Assembly (NCBI GenBank): GCA_913042885.1
Contig: CAJWLW010000302.1
Span: forward strand, 1 to 5,916
Direction of reading: 5' to 3'
From: an uncultured Lentisphaeria bacterium
GTDB taxonomy: Bacteria; Verrucomicrobiota; Lentisphaeria; JABSQK01; CAJWLW01
DNA: 5,916 nt
Numbering within the stretch: position 1 is the first letter of the stretch; each line of letters opens with the position of its first letter. The notes below the pieces were generated by a model. That model worked only from the letters and a program-made list of their open reading frames with translations, was not told the origin of the DNA and made no database searches. A program made the translations under genes and the position numbers. Positions 1 to 5,916 of the stretch are shown here, piece by piece.

Positions 1-105
1 ATAGGTCCAGAGTGTCTCTCCCGCCCTTGCACGGAACTAACGTAGCGGCAAATCATCTCAATTGCAAGCCCCTTTCCTGGTACTGTCGGGATCGATCTCA
101 CGATC

Positions 106-1311
106 TCACGGTACCTCGCCGAGTGAGTCAAGAAACGCACGCACCGGCTTGTCGTACGGCAACTCGATCGATGCACGGTTTTCGCCGACAAGCAGCTCGA
201 GCTGCAGCAGCGACAAACGGCGGTCAACACCGACGCGGTCGAGAAAGTCGGTGACCCCCGTAGCACGCGTGCAGGCCGCATCGAATTTCCGGCGAGCTGC
301 CTTGATCTGCGTCTCGAATTCCGCCTCCTTGCCATTGCGCAAAGTTCTCAGGCTGCCGATATAATCGTCGACAGCAGCACGCAGTAACAACGGGCAACGC
401 CGACGGAACTCGACGAATCTAGGCAATAGCTCGTTGACATTGTCCGGGTTGTGATCGTAGGTCTGGAAGTGGTAATGCACTTCATCGAGCGGCACCCAGG
501 TCACTCCGAAATCACCGTCGGCGTCCGGCATGACGATGGGGACGGTCTCAAGCTCGTGCCGCCGTGCCTTGGCGGCCGCCACGCTGAGGGGCTGGATGAT
601 GTTGACAACCAGTTTCTCCGCCTGCAGCTCGTACCAGTCCTGAATGGCGCCCTCGTCACCCTCGAAGCTGGCGAGCCGGACAAAAAGCATGTCGCTGTCG
701 GTGCCTTTGCGGCGGTGGCCGATCATATCGCCAAGAATCCGGCGGTCGTGCTGGCGCAGCATCTTGACCAACAGCGCACAGGATTCGGCATACAGTTCGT
801 ACACGATTGGATCGGACACCGCAACCGGATTGTCGAGCAGATTGCGCAGCCGCGGCAGTTTTCCCGCCTCGACCAGCATCTTGGTGGCGGCAAAGACGCG
901 ATTGCGGCTGAACGGCGGCATTCGCTGCTCCAGCATACGATGATAGAGTCCGGCAACCAGCCATTCGGGACAGTATACCTTCCGGCCGCGACCGCCGCGG
1001 GCGATGGCGTACCGCTGCAGGTGAGCAAGAATGAGTTGCGGCCCGGCAAGCCGGCCGTCGCTTGAATCGAGAACAAACACGCTGCCGCCACCGCGTGGCG
1101 CGCAATCGGCGCCACGCCGACACACCGTCATCGCCGGCAGCGCGGCACCGCCGCCAATGACGCTGCGGATCTCGCGGGCAGCTGCGTCGGAGATACCAAG
1201 CAGGCGCTTGTGTTCGCCGGCATCAAAGCCGTGAATCCGCACATCACCGGCAATTGCCCACAGAGCAAGCCCGAGGCTCGCCACCAACGTGATGACCGCG
1301 CGCCGCGTCAC
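106..1311 (-). CDS. Hypothetical exported/membrane-anchored protein with a degenerate zincin-like domain
   Basis: A 401-residue protein that I do not recognise by name. I chose the GTG at 1311 because it overlaps the holA stop as GTGA and is followed directly by a signal-like start: TRR, then a hydrophobic stretch at about residues 5-21 ending in A-I-A before G-D, a plausible signal peptidase site or membrane anchor. The open frame continues upstream to 1587, but that part overlaps holA and reads as low-complexity Arg/Gly/Ser shadow sequence. In the middle, an alpha-helical segment LILAHLQRY (residues 93-101), then PEWLVAGLYHRM (115-126), then YELYAESCALLVKMLRQHDR (171-190) follow the order of a gluzincin/peptidase-MA domain (HExxH, WLxEGLA, then a helical Y/S region). 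Here HExxH reads HLQRY, so the second zinc ligand and catalytic Glu are missing. Six cysteines are present (64, 70, 114, 178, 306, 347). The C-terminal third is charged and helical. Last gene of the operon. The existence of the gene is likely; the fold is inference. Confidence 0.75.
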   Translation of the reverse strand: MTRRAVITLVASLGLALWAIAGDVRIHGFDAGEHKRLLGISDAAAREIRSVIGGGAALPAMTVCRRGADCAPRGGGSVFVLDSSDGRLAGPQLILAHLQRYAIARGGRGRKVYCPEWLVAGLYHRMLEQRMPPFSRNRVFAATKMLVEAGKLPRLRNLLDNPVAVSDPIVYELYAESCALLVKMLRQHDRRILGDMIGHRRKGTDSDMLFVRLASFEGDEGAIQDWYELQAEKLVVNIIQPLSVAAAKARRHELETVPIVMPDADGDFGVTWVPLDEVHYHFQTYDHNPDNVNELLPRFVEFRRRCPLLLRAAVDDYIGSLRTLRNGKEAEFETQIKAARRKFDAACTRATGVTDFLDRVGVDRRLSLLQLELLVGENRASIELPYDKPVRAFLDSLGEVP

Positions 1312-2375
1312 CGGGCCGGGCTGATGACGCGGGCCGCCAGAGCTTCGAGAACCAGTCGCCGGGGCAGCGACGAGGAGACGTTGTAGCGGTCGGCTTCGGC
1401 CAGGATGGCGACAGCGCCGACCAGTTCCGAGCCGCTGTAGCGAGCCGCCTGGGCGGCGGTCTTGTTGATCAGCCAATCGCTCTTGTCGCGCAGAACATAG
1501 TGCTTGAACAATGCTTCGTGTTCCGGCGTCATCTTTTCGATGGCACCGGCCAGTTGTTGCGGACGCCGCACTTTGAGTGTGGCGCAAAGCAGTTTGGCCT
1601 CAAGCAGCTGATGAAAGAACTTGGCCGCCTGGCGGATCAGGCCGATAGCGCAGCTTTCCGGGTTTTTGTGGTTAGCCATGAGCTGCATGATGGCATCGTA
1701 GGCAGCCTGCAGGTCGCGGTCGCCGAAAGCGTTGGAAAGCGCATAATAGACAGCCTCGCGGTTACCGGTGCAGACGTCCTGCACCTGTGCCAGCGTCGGA
1801 CCGGCACCGGCGTAACAGAAAATTTTCTCGATCTCACCCGATACCCGTCCCGTTTGTACGCCGATGACTTCGAGCAGGTAGTCGATGGACTCGGGCGCCA
1901 GCACCATGCCGCGCTGGCCGCAGGCCTGGCCGATAAGATGCGCAACCTCGCGGCGCCAGTTGCGGCTGGTGATCTCAGGGCGCTTGTGTATCTCCACCTT
2001 ACCGACTGCCTTGCACGCCGCCAACAGCTGCTTCTGGGCGATGCCGGGACCGTCGATCACCAGGGTCACGTCTGGCGGGAATTTGTCGCTGATGATCTCC
2101 GCCAGGCGTTTGACGTTGCCGGTCAGCGCTTCGGGCAGGGGGATCTCCGCCAGCGCCTCGAAGTTGCGAAGCCACACGGTCTTGGCACCGCCGAACATCG
2201 AAGGGGTCATGATCGAGGCGATGACTTCGGCAATCACTTGTGCCGCCGTCTTTTCTTCGTTCTCCTCATAAATTTCGAAAGCGAAGGGGTCGTCATCACC
2301 AATTTGGTGAACAAGCTTCTTGGCCGCCTCGGCGATTGTCGAGTCGTCGTTGCCGGTGATCAGGTAAACGGACAT
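1308..2375 (-). CDS. holA: DNA polymerase III subunit delta (clamp loader)
   Basis: A 355-residue protein, the usual size for delta, which opens the beta sliding clamp as part of the cytoplasmic clamp-loader complex during replication. The start MSVYLITGNDDS matches the family N-terminus (hydrophobic strand, then G-x-D/E-D). An in-frame ATG at 2441 would add 22 residues inside the upstream epimerase gene and is unlikely. Visible family landmarks are TPSMFGGAKTVWLRNFE (residues 57-73), equivalent to the 'lfg-rrlv-vrn' strand; the domain II region with IDYLLEVIGVQTGRVSGEIEKI (164-185); a helical domain III with GLIRQAAKFFHQLLEAK (245-261); and the C-terminal LAEADRYNVSSSLPRRLVLEAL (325-346). 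There is no Walker A motif, as expected, because delta does not hydrolyse ATP. The start lies 5 bp after the epimerase stop, and the stop overlaps the next start by 4 bp (GTGA). An AGGTG just before the ATG is too close (2 nt) to be an ideal Shine-Dalgarno, so coupling to the upstream gene is likely. Confidence 0.9.
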   Translation of the reverse strand: MSVYLITGNDDSTIAEAAKKLVHQIGDDDPFAFEIYEENEEKTAAQVIAEVIASIMTPSMFGGAKTVWLRNFEALAEIPLPEALTGNVKRLAEIISDKFPPDVTLVIDGPGIAQKQLLAACKAVGKVEIHKRPEITSRNWRREVAHLIGQACGQRGMVLAPESIDYLLEVIGVQTGRVSGEIEKIFCYAGAGPTLAQVQDVCTGNREAVYYALSNAFGDRDLQAAYDAIMQLMANHKNPESCAIGLIRQAAKFFHQLLEAKLLCATLKVRRPQQLAGAIEKMTPEHEALFKHYVLRDKSDWLINKTAAQAARYSGSELVGAVAILAEADRYNVSSSLPRRLVLEALAARVISPAR

Positions 2376-2380
2376 TGCAC

Positions 2381-3382
2381 CTACTGCTGCCGGCGCCAGT
2401 CGGTGACAATTGCCGCCAGCTCCGGGTGTTGATTGTACCACTCGCAGAATCGCGGAATCCCTTCCGCAATCGGGGTCTGCGGCTTGTAATCGAGTCTGGC
2501 CGCGGCACTGGAGATATCAGACCAGGTCTCCTTCACGTCGCCCGGCTGGGCTGGCAGATACTCAATCGTCGCCTCGCAGCCGAGTGATGCTTCGATAATC
2601 TTGATCATGTCCACCACTTTCTCAACCTGGCTCTTGCCCAAATTGAAAATCTCATAGGGCTCAAGGCCAGGGATGAGAACAGCGTTGACAACACCGGCTA
2701 CGGTGTCGTCGATGTACGTGAAATCACGCTTCAGCCGACCATTGTTAAATACCGAAATGGGCTCGCCGTTGATGATTTTCTCGGCAAATATCCACAGCGC
2801 CATGTCAGGACGGCCCCATGGCCCGTAGACCGTAAAAAAGCGCAGACCGATCGTCTGCAAGCCATACAGATGGGTGTAGCTGTGCGCCATCAGCTCATTG
2901 GCCTTCTTCGTCGCGGCGTACAGACTGATCGGCCTGTCCACCCGCAGCGATTCAGACAACGGAAACTCGGTGCTGTCACCGTAAACGCTCGAGCTCGAGG
3001 CATAGACCAGCCGCCCCACTCCACCGTGACGGCAGCACTCGAGGATATTGATAAAGCCTTCCAGGTTGGAGCGTTGGTAAGAAAGCGGATCGCGCATGCT
3101 GAAGGGAACGCCGGCCTGGGCCGCCAGGTGGCAGACCTGTCGCGGCTGCTGGTTGTCGAACACCTCGCGCATGGCGGCAAGGTCGCAGAGGTCGGCTTCG
3201 ACGTTGATATAGGCATCGCCGCGACGCGCCAGCTCGTCGAGCCGGGCGCGTTTGACAGCTACCGGGTAATAGTCGTTGACGGAATCATAGCCGACAACAC
3301 GGTGCCCCTCATCAAGCAGCCGACAGGCGACGCTGAAACCGATGAATCCGGCAGTACCGGTGACGAGGATGGGAGTGTCCAT
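2381..3382 (-). CDS. NAD-dependent epimerase, probable UDP-glucuronate 4-epimerase
   Basis: A 333-residue extended short-chain dehydrogenase/reductase that should interconvert the C4 configuration of a UDP-sugar through a 4-keto intermediate, using tightly bound NAD+ in the cytoplasm. The N-terminal Rossmann motif TGTAGFIG has GxxGxxG at residues 9-15, and D33 in GYDSVNDYY is placed to bind the NAD ribose. The catalytic set is S129-S132 in YASSSSVYG and Y155-x3-K159 in LYAATKK. RFFTVYGPWGRPDMAL (181-196) and the KRDFTYIDD segment (218-226) are typical of the sugar-nucleotide epimerase/dehydratase family. NDYYPVAVKRARLDEL (36-51) resembles UDP-glucuronate 4-epimerases (LspL/Cap1J type) more than GalE. 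The dehydrogenase directly upstream (12 bp gap) should make its substrate. UDP-GlcA to UDP-GalA is the simplest reading, and UDP-GlcNAcA to UDP-GalNAcA (WbpP/TviC-like) is the alternative. The start gives a normal-length N-terminus, but no clear Shine-Dalgarno precedes it. Confidence 0.88.
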   Translation of the reverse strand: MDTPILVTGTAGFIGFSVACRLLDEGHRVVGYDSVNDYYPVAVKRARLDELARRGDAYINVEADLCDLAAMREVFDNQQPRQVCHLAAQAGVPFSMRDPLSYQRSNLEGFINILECCRHGGVGRLVYASSSSVYGDSTEFPLSESLRVDRPISLYAATKKANELMAHSYTHLYGLQTIGLRFFTVYGPWGRPDMALWIFAEKIINGEPISVFNNGRLKRDFTYIDDTVAGVVNAVLIPGLEPYEIFNLGKSQVEKVVDMIKIIEASLGCEATIEYLPAQPGDVKETWSDISSAAARLDYKPQTPIAEGIPRFCEWYNQHPELAAIVTDWRRQQ

Positions 3383-3394
3383 GGCGCAATCGGG

Positions 3395-4711
3395 TCAGGA
3401 CTGATAGACGTTGTCGGCTTTGCGGCAGGCGTTACGGGTGTCAATCACCAGCGGCAACTGTTGCGCCAGAGCATCATGGTCGACATTGTCGTGCGCGGTA
3501 GTGATGATTGCAGCATCATAGCCGTTGCCCGCAATGTCCTCGAAAGCCTGGCCTCGAATACCGGCAAAGCGTGAATATTCGCGCGTCGGCTTTACCACGT
3601 CGCAGTATGGGTCGAAATAGTCCACCTGCGCCCCATGATCAACGAAGGTCTGCCAGACAGCGAACGCCGGACTTTCGCGGTAATCGTCGACGTTTTTCTT
3701 GTAGGCCAGCCCGACGAGCAGCAGGCGGCTGCCGTTGAGCGCCTTCCGATGATCATTGAGCGCCATCATCGTCCGCTGCACGACGTACTGCGGCATAGAT
3801 GTATTGACCTCGCCCGCAAGTTCGATAAAACGCGTCGAGATACCGTATTCTTTGGCCTTCCACGCGAGATAGAACGGGTCGATCGGGATACAATGCCCGC
3901 CGAGCCCCGGCCCGGGATAGAACGGCATGTAGCCGAACGGCTTGGTGCTGGCCGCAGCGATCACTTCCCAAACATCGATGTCCATGGCAGAAAACACCAG
4001 CTTCAGTTCGTTGACCAGGGCGATATTGACCGAGCGGAAGATGTTTTCCATGAGTTTCGTGGCTTCGGCGGTCCGGCAGTTCGAGACCGGTACCGTTTCG
4101 CAGGTCACGGCATCGTACAGGCTGCGCGCCACCGCCAGAGATTCACCGGTGATGCCGCCGACCACCTTCGGGATGGTCGAGGTGGAGAAGTTCGTGTTGT
4201 TCGGGTCCTCACGCTCCGGGGAATAGGCGACAAGGAAATCCTGGCCGGCGATGAGCTCGGAGTTTCCCTCCAGGATCGGGATCAGCTCGTCCTCCGTCGT
4301 CCCGGGAAATGTCGTGGACTCCAGTATGATGCACTGGCCCCGCTTCAGGTACGGTCCCAAGCGTTCTCCAGTACCAATGATATAGCTCAAGTCCGGGTCG
4401 CGATGCTCCGAAAGCGGTGTGGGTACGCAGATAAGCACCGCATCACATTCTGCCGTGCGTGCGAAATCATCGGTGACCGAGGCCCGGTCGTTGCCCGACA
4501 CGAACTGGACGATGTCCTCCGACAAAATATGCCGGATGTAGCTCTGGCCAGATTCGAGTTGAACGATCTTGTCGTGGTCAAGGTCGAAACCGCGCACCGC
4601 AAAGCCTTCGCGGGCAAAGGTAATCAGTAGCGGCAAGCCGACATAGCCGAGGCCGATGATGCCAACGACGGCCTCGCGAGCATCGATTCTCTTGATCAGT
4701 TGCTGGTGCAT
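3395..4711 (-). CDS. Nucleotide-sugar 6-dehydrogenase, UDP-GlcNAc dehydrogenase (WbpA-like) type
   Basis: A 438-residue member of the UDP-glucose/GDP-mannose dehydrogenase family, which oxidises C6 of a UDP-sugar to a carboxylate in two NAD+-dependent steps, giving a UDP-uronic acid for surface polysaccharide. The NAD-binding motif is GLGYVG (residues 20-25). CVPTPL at 95-100 and EST at 131-133 line the cofactor site. YSPEREDP (163-170) and STIPKVVGG (178-186) are hallmarks of the UDP-GlcNAc/WbpA branch rather than classical UDP-glucose dehydrogenase. The ATKLMENIFR block (217-226) carries K219 and N223, and the catalytic cysteine is C274 in GGHCIPIDP. The C-terminal sugar-binding domain is complete (VGLAYKKNVDDYRESPA). 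I chose the ATG at 4711 because MHQQLIKRIDAREAVVGIIGLG matches the family N-terminus. The frame stays open to 4969, but the extra 86 residues look non-coding. First gene of the operon. The upstream sequence is an imperfect ACC-type triplet run without a clear ribosome binding site. UDP-GlcNAc is the favoured but unproven substrate. Confidence 0.92.
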   Translation of the reverse strand: MHQQLIKRIDAREAVVGIIGLGYVGLPLLITFAREGFAVRGFDLDHDKIVQLESGQSYIRHILSEDIVQFVSGNDRASVTDDFARTAECDAVLICVPTPLSEHRDPDLSYIIGTGERLGPYLKRGQCIILESTTFPGTTEDELIPILEGNSELIAGQDFLVAYSPEREDPNNTNFSTSTIPKVVGGITGESLAVARSLYDAVTCETVPVSNCRTAEATKLMENIFRSVNIALVNELKLVFSAMDIDVWEVIAAASTKPFGYMPFYPGPGLGGHCIPIDPFYLAWKAKEYGISTRFIELAGEVNTSMPQYVVQRTMMALNDHRKALNGSRLLLVGLAYKKNVDDYRESPAFAVWQTFVDHGAQVDYFDPYCDVVKPTREYSRFAGIRGQAFEDIAGNGYDAAIITTAHDNVDHDALAQQLPLVIDTRNACRKADNVYQS

Positions 4712-5038
4712 GACGGTGGTCGTGGTAGTAACGGCGTACGCGCACGGGTTGTCGGTGCCAGCAGGGCATGGCGCCGGAGTCGATTGACGGTTGCTAAGAG
4801 TAGCGCAAGCTCTCAAACAATTCCATTGATCTGTACACGCCACACAGAATTCTTCTGAAATCGTGCTAATTAAGGTGAAGCAATAGAAGAAATGAACAGT
4901 TCCTTGGGTTTTGAAGAGAGAGTAATAAGAACCAGGAATGGCCTTGTCCCCAATGAGGCCTTCTTCCAATTGCGCGGCATTGCCCGCGGGAAGTCCGCTC
5001 TCGCTCTCCGGCAGCTAATTAATAAAGCAGGTTTGATC

Positions 5039-5070
5039 CCGGTGTACCCCATTCCCTGCCAGTACACCGG
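5039..5070. repeat. Perfect 9-bp inverted repeat, possible operator
   Basis: The arms CCGGTGTAC (5039-5047) and GTACACCGG (5062-5070) are exact reverse complements separated by 14 nt. The half-site centres lie 23 bp apart, roughly two helical turns, which would suit a dimeric transcription factor bound to one face of the DNA. Neither side is followed by a run of T, so an intrinsic terminator is unlikely. It lies between two divergent transcription units, just upstream of the best rightward promoter candidate. The symmetry is seen directly; operator function is inference. It also falls inside the weakly supported small open frame at 4892-5095. Confidence 0.5.
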
Positions 5071-5085
5071 CCGCATCGATCCCCA

Positions 5086-5112
5086 TTGCAACTGAATAGT
5101 GATCAGGATAAT
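5086..5112 (+). promoter_or_regulatory. Possible sigma70-type promoter for the dioxygenase gene
   Basis: TTGCAA (5086-5091) could act as a -35 element and GATAAT (5107-5112) as a -10 element (5 of 6 matches to TATAAT). The spacer is 15 nt, shorter than the preferred 17, and the -35 matches only 4 of 6 positions. Transcription would start near 5119, leaving a leader of about 110 nt. A better -35 match, TTGACG at 5118-5123, has no acceptable -10 at the right distance. This is a weak call based only on sequence resemblance. Confidence 0.25.
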
Positions 5113-5215
5113 CTATCTTGACGTAACAAATGCGTGCGGCACCTCTTCCAGCATCCTTTCCCCCGACATACCCGAAAATCAAAAATCCTGTCAGGCAGTT
5201 TAACGACGGTCAAGT

Positions 5216-5221
5216 AAAGGA
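5216..5221 (+). promoter_or_regulatory. Ribosome binding site of the dioxygenase gene
   Basis: AAAGGA sits 6 nt before the ATG at 5228, a near-ideal Shine-Dalgarno and spacing. It fixes the start of the dioxygenase gene and contrasts with the minus-strand operon genes, none of which has a strong Shine-Dalgarno at good spacing. Confidence 0.7.
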
Positions 5222-5227
5222 AAGCTC

Positions 5228-5916
5228 ATGTCTCTAATCTCCGAACAGCAAATCCAGCAGTTTCAAGAAGAAGGATACTTCGTTACGGCCCCGATGTGGA
5301 CAAAGGCCGAACTTCAGGCCGTGTCGGATGAGTTCGACCGACTCTATGACGAGTACACCGAATCCGTTGATACGTACGACGATACGGATGACAGAGTACG
5401 AGAGCTTGCGAAGAACCGCCCGTTCATCGGGGCGATGCACACATCTAGCGAGTTGATGTGCGAGTTCACAAAGTCCCCGATTTACCTCGAAGCCTGCCTC
5501 AAACTGATCGGTCCGGACGTCGATCTATATTTCAATCAAGCGGTTATCAAGCTGCCGGTGCACGGGCAGGAATTCGGCTGGCATCAGGATTCGGGCTACC
5601 TGCACACGACGCCACTGGAGTACATCACATGCTGGACCGCGATCAGCAGATCCTTCGTAGACAACGGCTGCATCTGGGTGATCCCCGGCTCACCGAAAGG
5701 CGGCCTGCTCACACACCGCTTTGACGAACAGGGCCAGTCGAAAAACGCCGTGCTTGACAACGAGGACGGGGCGATTCCGGTCGAGATGGAACCCGGACAA
5801 GTTGCCGTTTTCAGCTCGTTGATGCTGCACAAGAGTGGGCCGAATTTATCCCGTGAGGTCCGTAAGGGCTACGTTCCGCAGTATCACGTTCCTGGCGTGG
5901 TGATCACCGAGTCGAA
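5228..5916 (+). CDS. Phytanoyl-CoA dioxygenase (PhyH) family protein, partial at the 3' end
   Basis: The frame is open from ATG 5228 to the window edge, giving 229 residues with no stop; the C-terminus is missing. The family comprises Fe(II)/2-oxoglutarate-dependent oxygenases with a cupin-like double-stranded beta-helix, usually about 250-300 residues, so most of the protein is present. The N-terminus LISEQQIQQFQEEGYFV (residues 3-19) is the typical PhyH opening. Iron ligands are H119 and D121 in WHQDSGY and the distal H201 in MLHKSGPN. R212, in the SREVRKGY stretch, is placed to hold the 2-oxoglutarate carboxylate. NGCIWVIPGSPKGG (146-159) matches the family's 'NG-L-viPGSH' strand, with P replacing the usual H after PGS. 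All catalytic residues are present, so it should be an active hydroxylase or related oxidase. There is no signal peptide, so it is cytoplasmic. The substrate is unknown: bacterial members act on lipids, ectoine, halogenated or other small molecules. It is transcribed divergently from the nucleotide-sugar operon, so a link to that pathway is only a possibility. Confidence 0.9.
   Translation, partial: MSLISEQQIQQFQEEGYFVTAPMWTKAELQAVSDEFDRLYDEYTESVDTYDDTDDRVRELAKNRPFIGAMHTSSELMCEFTKSPIYLEACLKLIGPDVDLYFNQAVIKLPVHGQEFGWHQDSGYLHTTPLEYITCWTAISRSFVDNGCIWVIPGSPKGGLLTHRFDEQGQSKNAVLDNEDGAIPVEMEPGQVAVFSSLMLHKSGPNLSREVRKGYVPQYHVPGVVITES

Larger units (their letters stand above)
4712..5227. other. 516-bp intergenic region between divergent genes
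   Basis: This gap separates the starts of the leftward nucleotide-sugar operon and the rightward dioxygenase gene, so it should contain both promoters. It is visibly more AT-rich than the flanking genes, for example around 4801-4930 and 5018-5027. It contains a perfect 9-bp inverted repeat (5039-5070), a possible rightward promoter (5086-5112) and a small open frame at 4892-5095 with weak coding evidence. I see no tRNA, recognisable riboswitch, terminator with a T-run, or insertion-sequence ends. No convincing minus-strand promoter stood out. A TATTAA-like box on the minus strand near 5020-5026 has no good -35 partner. Confidence 0.7.

Noticed and set aside
1..56. Possible start of another leftward gene (ATG at 56, open to the window edge)
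   Set aside because: Only 18 codons are visible, no Shine-Dalgarno sits at a usable distance and no motif is recognisable. It could be real but cannot be supported.
1312..1587. N-terminal extension of the unknown gene upstream of GTG 1311
   Set aside because: It lies wholly inside holA, is rich in Arg, Gly and Ser like an out-of-frame translation, and would bury the signal-like hydrophobic segment.
1500..2432. Plus-strand open frame (310 codons) opposite holA
   Set aside because: It is antisense to a convincing holA gene. The length is explained by GC-biased codon positions, and its sequence resembles no protein family I know.
3635..4630. Long plus-strand open frame (331 codons) opposite the nucleotide-sugar dehydrogenase
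   Set aside because: The minus strand here encodes a complete, motif-rich dehydrogenase. The plus frame has a shadow composition, no recognisable domain and no ribosome binding site.
4845..4857. Short palindrome CAGAA-TTC-TTCTG in the intergenic region
   Set aside because: Five-base arms with a 3-nt loop and no T-run are common by chance in AT-rich DNA.
4712..4969. 86-residue N-terminal extension of the dehydrogenase
   Set aside because: The family N-terminus begins at the ATG at 4711. The extension is compositionally odd, including a run of five Thr, and lies in AT-rich intergenic sequence.
5187..5195. CCTG-T-CAGG mini-palindrome upstream of the dioxygenase gene
   Set aside because: The 4-bp arms do not extend, so it is too short to support a hairpin or operator.
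1..5916. Search for CRISPR arrays, tRNA/rRNA genes, insertion sequences, toxin-antitoxin pairs or a novel defence system
   Set aside because: No regularly spaced repeats, cloverleaf sequences, transposase motifs or terminal repeats were seen. All strong open frames are explained by metabolic, replication or unknown single genes.

Overview
The window is about 5.9 kb of ordinary bacterial protein-coding DNA. It is moderately GC-rich inside genes and visibly more AT-rich in the one long intergenic gap. The phylum cannot be fixed from sequence alone. A holA-type clamp-loader gene beside nucleotide-sugar genes, a zincin-like hypothetical protein and a phytanoyl-CoA-dioxygenase-type enzyme would fit an environmental PVC-type bacterium (Lentisphaerota, Kiritimatiellota, Verrucomicrobiota) or a similar lineage. 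That placement is a low-confidence inference.

Layout: four genes run leftward on the minus strand from 4711 to 106 and look like one operon. In transcription order they are a nucleotide-sugar 6-dehydrogenase of the UDP-GlcNAc dehydrogenase (WbpA-like) type (4711-3395), a UDP-glucuronate 4-epimerase-like SDR enzyme (3382-2381), the DNA polymerase III delta subunit holA (2375-1308), and a 401-residue exported or membrane-anchored protein of unknown function (1311-106). The gaps are 12 bp, 5 bp and a 4-bp GTGA stop/start overlap. A 516-bp intergenic region (4712-5227) follows. It holds a perfect 9-bp inverted repeat and weak promoter-like sequence. A rightward PhyH-family Fe(II)/2-oxoglutarate dioxygenase gene starts at 5228 with a good ribosome binding site and runs off the right end.

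How the genes fit together: the first two enzymes form a classic pair that oxidises a UDP-hexose or UDP-N-acetylhexosamine to a uronic acid and then epimerises C4, giving a UDP-uronate precursor for capsule, O-antigen or exopolysaccharide. holA has no functional link to that pathway and is probably just co-transcribed. The last protein is the least understood. Its middle section has the layout of a gluzincin (peptidase-MA-like) domain, but the HExxH metal motif appears degenerate. The dioxygenase's substrate cannot be told from the window.

I found no RNA genes, CRISPR array, insertion sequence or defence system, and no evidence of a new multi-gene system. The best leads are the apparently inactivated zincin-like protein translationally coupled to holA, and the intergenic dyad.
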